A DNA stretch of 8,787 nucleotides. It comes from Gracilibacteraceae bacterium. Its GTDB lineage: Bacteria > Bacillota > Desulfitobacteriia > Desulfitobacteriales > Syntrophobotulaceae. The DNA lies in the NCBI GenBank assembly GCA_031255985.1, contig JAIRRL010000190.1, positions 1 through 8,787 of the forward strand, written 5' to 3'. The position numbers and the translations under genes are program-made. The notes under the pieces are model-generated. The model worked only from the letters and a program-made list of their open reading frames with translations, was not told the origin of the DNA and did no database searches. Below, piece by piece: positions 6,957 through 8,787 of the stretch; positions within the stretch are counted from its first letter, which is position 1; every line of letters starts with the position of its first letter.

Positions 6957-7718
6957 ATGGGCGTTGTAATAGCGGTCGCTAACCAAAAAGGCGGCGTGGG
7001 GAAAACAACCACGGCTAACGCCCTGACCTTGGGTCTCAAACGCGGCGAGGCCAAAGTTTTGGCCATTGACCTTGACCCGCAAGGCAATCTCAGTTTCAGT
7101 CTGGGGGCGGCGACAGAAAACAGCGCCTCCGCCTATCATTTGCTGGCGAAGGAACGCAGCGCCGGTGAGACTATCCAGGCAACGCCGCTGGCCGACGTTA
7201 TCGCCGGCAACATAATGCTCAGCAGCGTCCAGATTGACACTTCCCAGGAAAACTGGGAGTTTATCCTGCGCAACGCCTTGAGCGAAATACGTTCCGTCTA
7301 CGATTATATCATCATCGACACGCCTCCCGCTCTGAGCGTACTGACCATCAACGCCTTCACGGCGGCGGACGGTCTCCTCGTTCCCATTCTGGCCGATATG
7401 TTCAGCCTCCAGGGTCTGGCCCGTCTGAACGACACGGTGTTGCGAGTGCGCGAATACAGCAACCCCGCCCTGCGGATGCTCGGCATCGTACTCACGCGCT
7501 TTAACGCCCGCACCGTGTTGAGCCGGGAAATCCGCGCCACCGCTCAAATGATCGCCGACGAGTTGAAAATTCCCCTGCTGAACGCCGCCGTTCGCGCGAG
7601 CGTGGTCATTGCGGAAGCGCAGTCCATGCAGGTCAACATGTTCAAATACATGCCGGGCAACAACGCGGTGCGGGATTATAAAAAACTGGTGCGGGAATTA
7701 ATAGAGAGAGGATTATAA
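6957..7718 (+). CDS. ParA-family ATPase (orphan, in a chemotaxis operon)
   Basis: ParA/MinD ATPases form ATP-dependent dimers and position cargo such as DNA, chemoreceptor arrays or flagella. The 253-residue product has the deviant Walker A KGGVGKTT (11-18) with signature lysine K11, the A-prime motif IDLDPQGN (37-44, D38 and D40) and Walker B YDYIIIDTPP (115-124). Later blocks VPILADMFSLQGLARL (142-157) and GIVLTRFNARTVLSREI (176-192) are typical of chromosomal Soj-like ParA. It lacks an N-terminal helix-turn-helix domain and the C-terminal amphipathic helix of MinD. No ParB-like gene is adjacent. The start lies 8 nt after a GGGGGAGG site. It is 44 bp after the FtsA-like gene and only 6 bp before the ComFB gene. 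Chemotaxis-linked ParA homologues (ParC of Vibrio, PpfA of Rhodobacter) position arrays; a similar role here is inferred. Confidence 0.94.
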   Translation: MGVVIAVANQKGGVGKTTTANALTLGLKRGEAKVLAIDLDPQGNLSFSLGAATENSASAYHLLAKERSAGETIQATPLADVIAGNIMLSSVQIDTSQENWEFILRNALSEIRSVYDYIIIDTPPALSVLTINAFTAADGLLVPILADMFSLQGLARLNDTVLRVREYSNPALRMLGIVLTRFNARTVLSREIRATAQMIADELKIPLLNAAVRASVVIAEAQSMQVNMFKYMPGNNAVRDYKKLVRELIERGL

Positions 7719-7724
7719 GAAGTC

Positions 7725-8639
7725 ATGGCTGGCAAGAAAAAAAACGCTTTAAAAAGAGAGCTGCTTTTCGAGAAAATAATTCCCGCGGGCGACGGCGAGC
7801 GACGGCCGCCGGTTCCGGCGCCGGAACCGGAACCGGAACCGGAACCGGCGAACCTTACTCCGGCAATCGATACTCCGCTTGCCGATATTCCCGCGGCCGG
7901 CTCTCCCGCGGCTGAAACTCCCGCCGCTGCCGCTCCGGCGGCTGCCCCCCGCGCGGCTGCCACCGTCGCTACGGTTGCTCCCGCGCCCGTAGCGCCCGCT
8001 CCGCCCCGCCGTCTCAATCTGCCGCACGATACGGACGATCGCGTTCCCCTGGTTCCCGCTCTGGGCATCCGGCGGGAATTCTCGGAAAACTACCGCCATC
8101 CGGTCAACCTGATGTATAATATCGTCATGGAACATGTCGGCGCGGCTTTGCGCAATTACGGCGTATGTCACTGCGCCCGCTGCCGGATGGAAGCGGCGGC
8201 TATTACTTTGAACAAGATCAATTCCAAATACGTATCTGTTTTTTCGCCGGCCGTCGCGCTGGAAGATTTTTACTATAAGAAAAATTATGCCGAAATCACC
8301 AGCGCCATGCTTCTGGCCTGCGCTGTGGTGAAAAACGCCCCCTGGCACCGGCCGGAAGAACCGCCCCCCAAGGAGGAAATATTCATAGAAAACGTGATGG
8401 AGCGGGTTGTGGCGACCATTATCAAGGATATGGCCGACAATTCCCCCACCTGCCAATGCGAGCGCTGCGTCGGCGATATAAGCGCCTTCATCCTGAACGA
8501 TCTGCCGAATCATTATCATGTCGGCAATATCCAGCAGTTGATTTCCTATTGGATTCGCGTGAAAAAAGAATATGACGCCATGCTGGTGCCGCTGTACGAA
8601 TACTACGCCGGACGGGTGGCCGAGCGGCCGCTGCACTGA
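7725..8639 (+). CDS. Protein with two ComFB domains behind a Pro/Ala-rich linker
   Basis: The 304-residue protein has three parts. Residues 1-20 are a short basic helix-like tip (MAGKKKNALKRELLFEKIIP). Residues 27-97 are a Pro/Ala-rich, probably disordered linker including an EP run (33-41). The rest holds two copies of a ComFB-like domain: NLMYNIVMEHV to CHCARC (148-153) and LNKINSKYV (162-170), then IENVMERVV to CQCERC (243-248) and LNDLPNHYHV (257-266). Each copy keeps the order amphipathic helix, CxCxxC, AxxLNxxxxxY. ComFB domains have been reported to bind cyclic dinucleotides, and the cysteines probably bind zinc. Single-domain ComFB proteins are about 90-180 residues, so the tandem form is unusual. 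The ATG at 7725 is 6 bp after parA; its ribosome-binding site is weak (GAGAGGA at 7706-7712 overlaps the end of parA), suggesting translational coupling. Binding activity here is inferred. Confidence 0.85.
   Translation: MAGKKKNALKRELLFEKIIPAGDGERRPPVPAPEPEPEPEPANLTPAIDTPLADIPAAGSPAAETPAAAAPAAAPRAAATVATVAPAPVAPAPPRRLNLPHDTDDRVPLVPALGIRREFSENYRHPVNLMYNIVMEHVGAALRNYGVCHCARCRMEAAAITLNKINSKYVSVFSPAVALEDFYYKKNYAEITSAMLLACAVVKNAPWHRPEEPPPKEEIFIENVMERVVATIIKDMADNSPTCQCERCVGDISAFILNDLPNHYHVGNIQQLISYWIRVKKEYDAMLVPLYEYYAGRVAERPLH
7809..7848 (+). repeat. Hexanucleotide repeat and 22-bp palindrome inside the ComFB gene linker
   Basis: CCGGAA is repeated four times and followed by CCGG (7821-7848), encoding the Pro-Glu run at residues 33-40. 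Overlapping its left end, 7809-7830 is a perfect 22-bp palindrome centred between 7819 and 7820. Gain or loss of a 6-bp unit would keep the frame and change only linker length. Confidence 0.8.
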
Positions 8640-8680
8640 AGACCGGACGCGGGAAAATGACGGGCCGCCGCCGCGACAAA

Positions 8681-8699
8681 TTTTGCCAAAACGGCAAAA
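8681..8699. repeat. Short inverted repeat upstream of the right-end promoter
   Basis: TTTTGCC (8681-8687) and GGCAAAA (8693-8699) form a perfect 7-bp inverted repeat around the 5-nt centre AAAAC. It ends 6 bp before the -35 box. No T-run follows on the + strand, so it is a poor terminator for the upstream operon; an operator for the downstream gene fits better, but neither role is shown. Confidence 0.5.
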
Positions 8700-8705
8700 C
8701 CAGGC

Positions 8706-8734
8706 TTGACGGGGCGTTGCGGCTAAGGTATAAT
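8706..8734 (+). promoter_or_regulatory. Sigma-A type promoter
   Basis: TTGACG (8706-8711) and TATAAT (8729-8734) are separated by exactly 17 bp. The -35 differs from TTGACA at one base and the -10 is perfect. Transcription would begin near 8741, about 25 bases before the putative start codon at 8767. This marks the beginning of a new transcription unit separate from the che run. Confidence 0.87.
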
Positions 8735-8766
8735 CAACTCATATGTAAGAACAGGAGTTGATTTTC

Positions 8767-8787
8767 TTGACGTTAGTTTTGCGAAAT
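8767..8787 (+). CDS. Start of an unidentified gene (N-terminal fragment)
   Basis: A TTG codon at 8767 lies 9 nt after an AGGAG ribosome-binding site (8753-8757), downstream of the strong promoter. It opens a frame reading MTLVLRN to the edge of the window. A second TTG in the same frame at 8758 overlaps the ribosome-binding site region and is less likely. Seven residues are too few to name a product. The gene is called only because promoter, ribosome-binding site and start are arranged correctly; a start codon just beyond the window edge cannot be excluded. Confidence 0.45.

Noticed and set aside
7749..8636. Long - strand frame opposite the ComFB gene
   Set aside because: It contains Gly/Arg/Ser low complexity mirroring the Pro/Ala linker; the + strand frame carries the recognisable domains.
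1..8787. Mobile element, CRISPR array, tRNA or rRNA
   Set aside because: No transposase or integrase, no regularly spaced repeat array and no tRNA- or rRNA-like segment was seen on either strand.

Overview
The window reads as one bacterial chromosomal locus with every credible gene on the + strand. Several signs suggest a Bacillota (Firmicutes) genome, possibly a GC-rich Negativicutes-type lineage: strong AGGAGG ribosome-binding sites, a textbook sigma-A promoter near the right end (TTGACG, 17 bp, TATAAT), a YuxH-type EAL/HDOD protein and ComFB domains. The lineage is inferred from gene style only; no marker gene is present.

Layout. Positions 1-129 are the last codons of cheR. A 193-bp gap follows that holds an imperfect direct repeat and a long inverted repeat. 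Then come cheB (323-1396), cheW (1490-1990), a very charged coiled-coil protein with one membrane span (2002-3642), a degenerate EAL plus HDOD protein (3658-4902), an FtsA/PilM-like actin-fold ATPase with a long C-terminal extension of beta-grasp-like repeats (4924-6912), an orphan ParA-type ATPase (6957-7718), and a protein with two ComFB domains behind a basic N-terminal tip and a Pro/Ala-rich linker (7725-8639). From cheW onward the gaps are only 6 to 44 bp, so these genes very probably share a transcript; cheB probably belongs to it too, 93 bp upstream. After 8639 there is a short inverted repeat, a strong promoter, and the first codons of another gene.

How the genes may work together. 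CheR, CheB and CheW are standard chemosensory parts: receptor methylation, receptor demethylation/deamidation, and coupling of receptors to CheA. The five genes downstream are not standard chemotaxis genes. They combine two cytoskeletal-type ATPases (ParA-like and FtsA-like), a bitopic membrane protein with a long cytoplasmic coiled coil, and two proteins tied to cyclic-dinucleotide signalling (a pseudo-EAL and a tandem ComFB). My inference is a module that positions or regulates a chemosensory array or motility apparatus in response to a cyclic dinucleotide. The ComFB protein is the best candidate for the ParA partner, and the membrane protein for a partner of the FtsA-like ATPase. This is a hypothesis from gene content and order; the sequence does not prove it.
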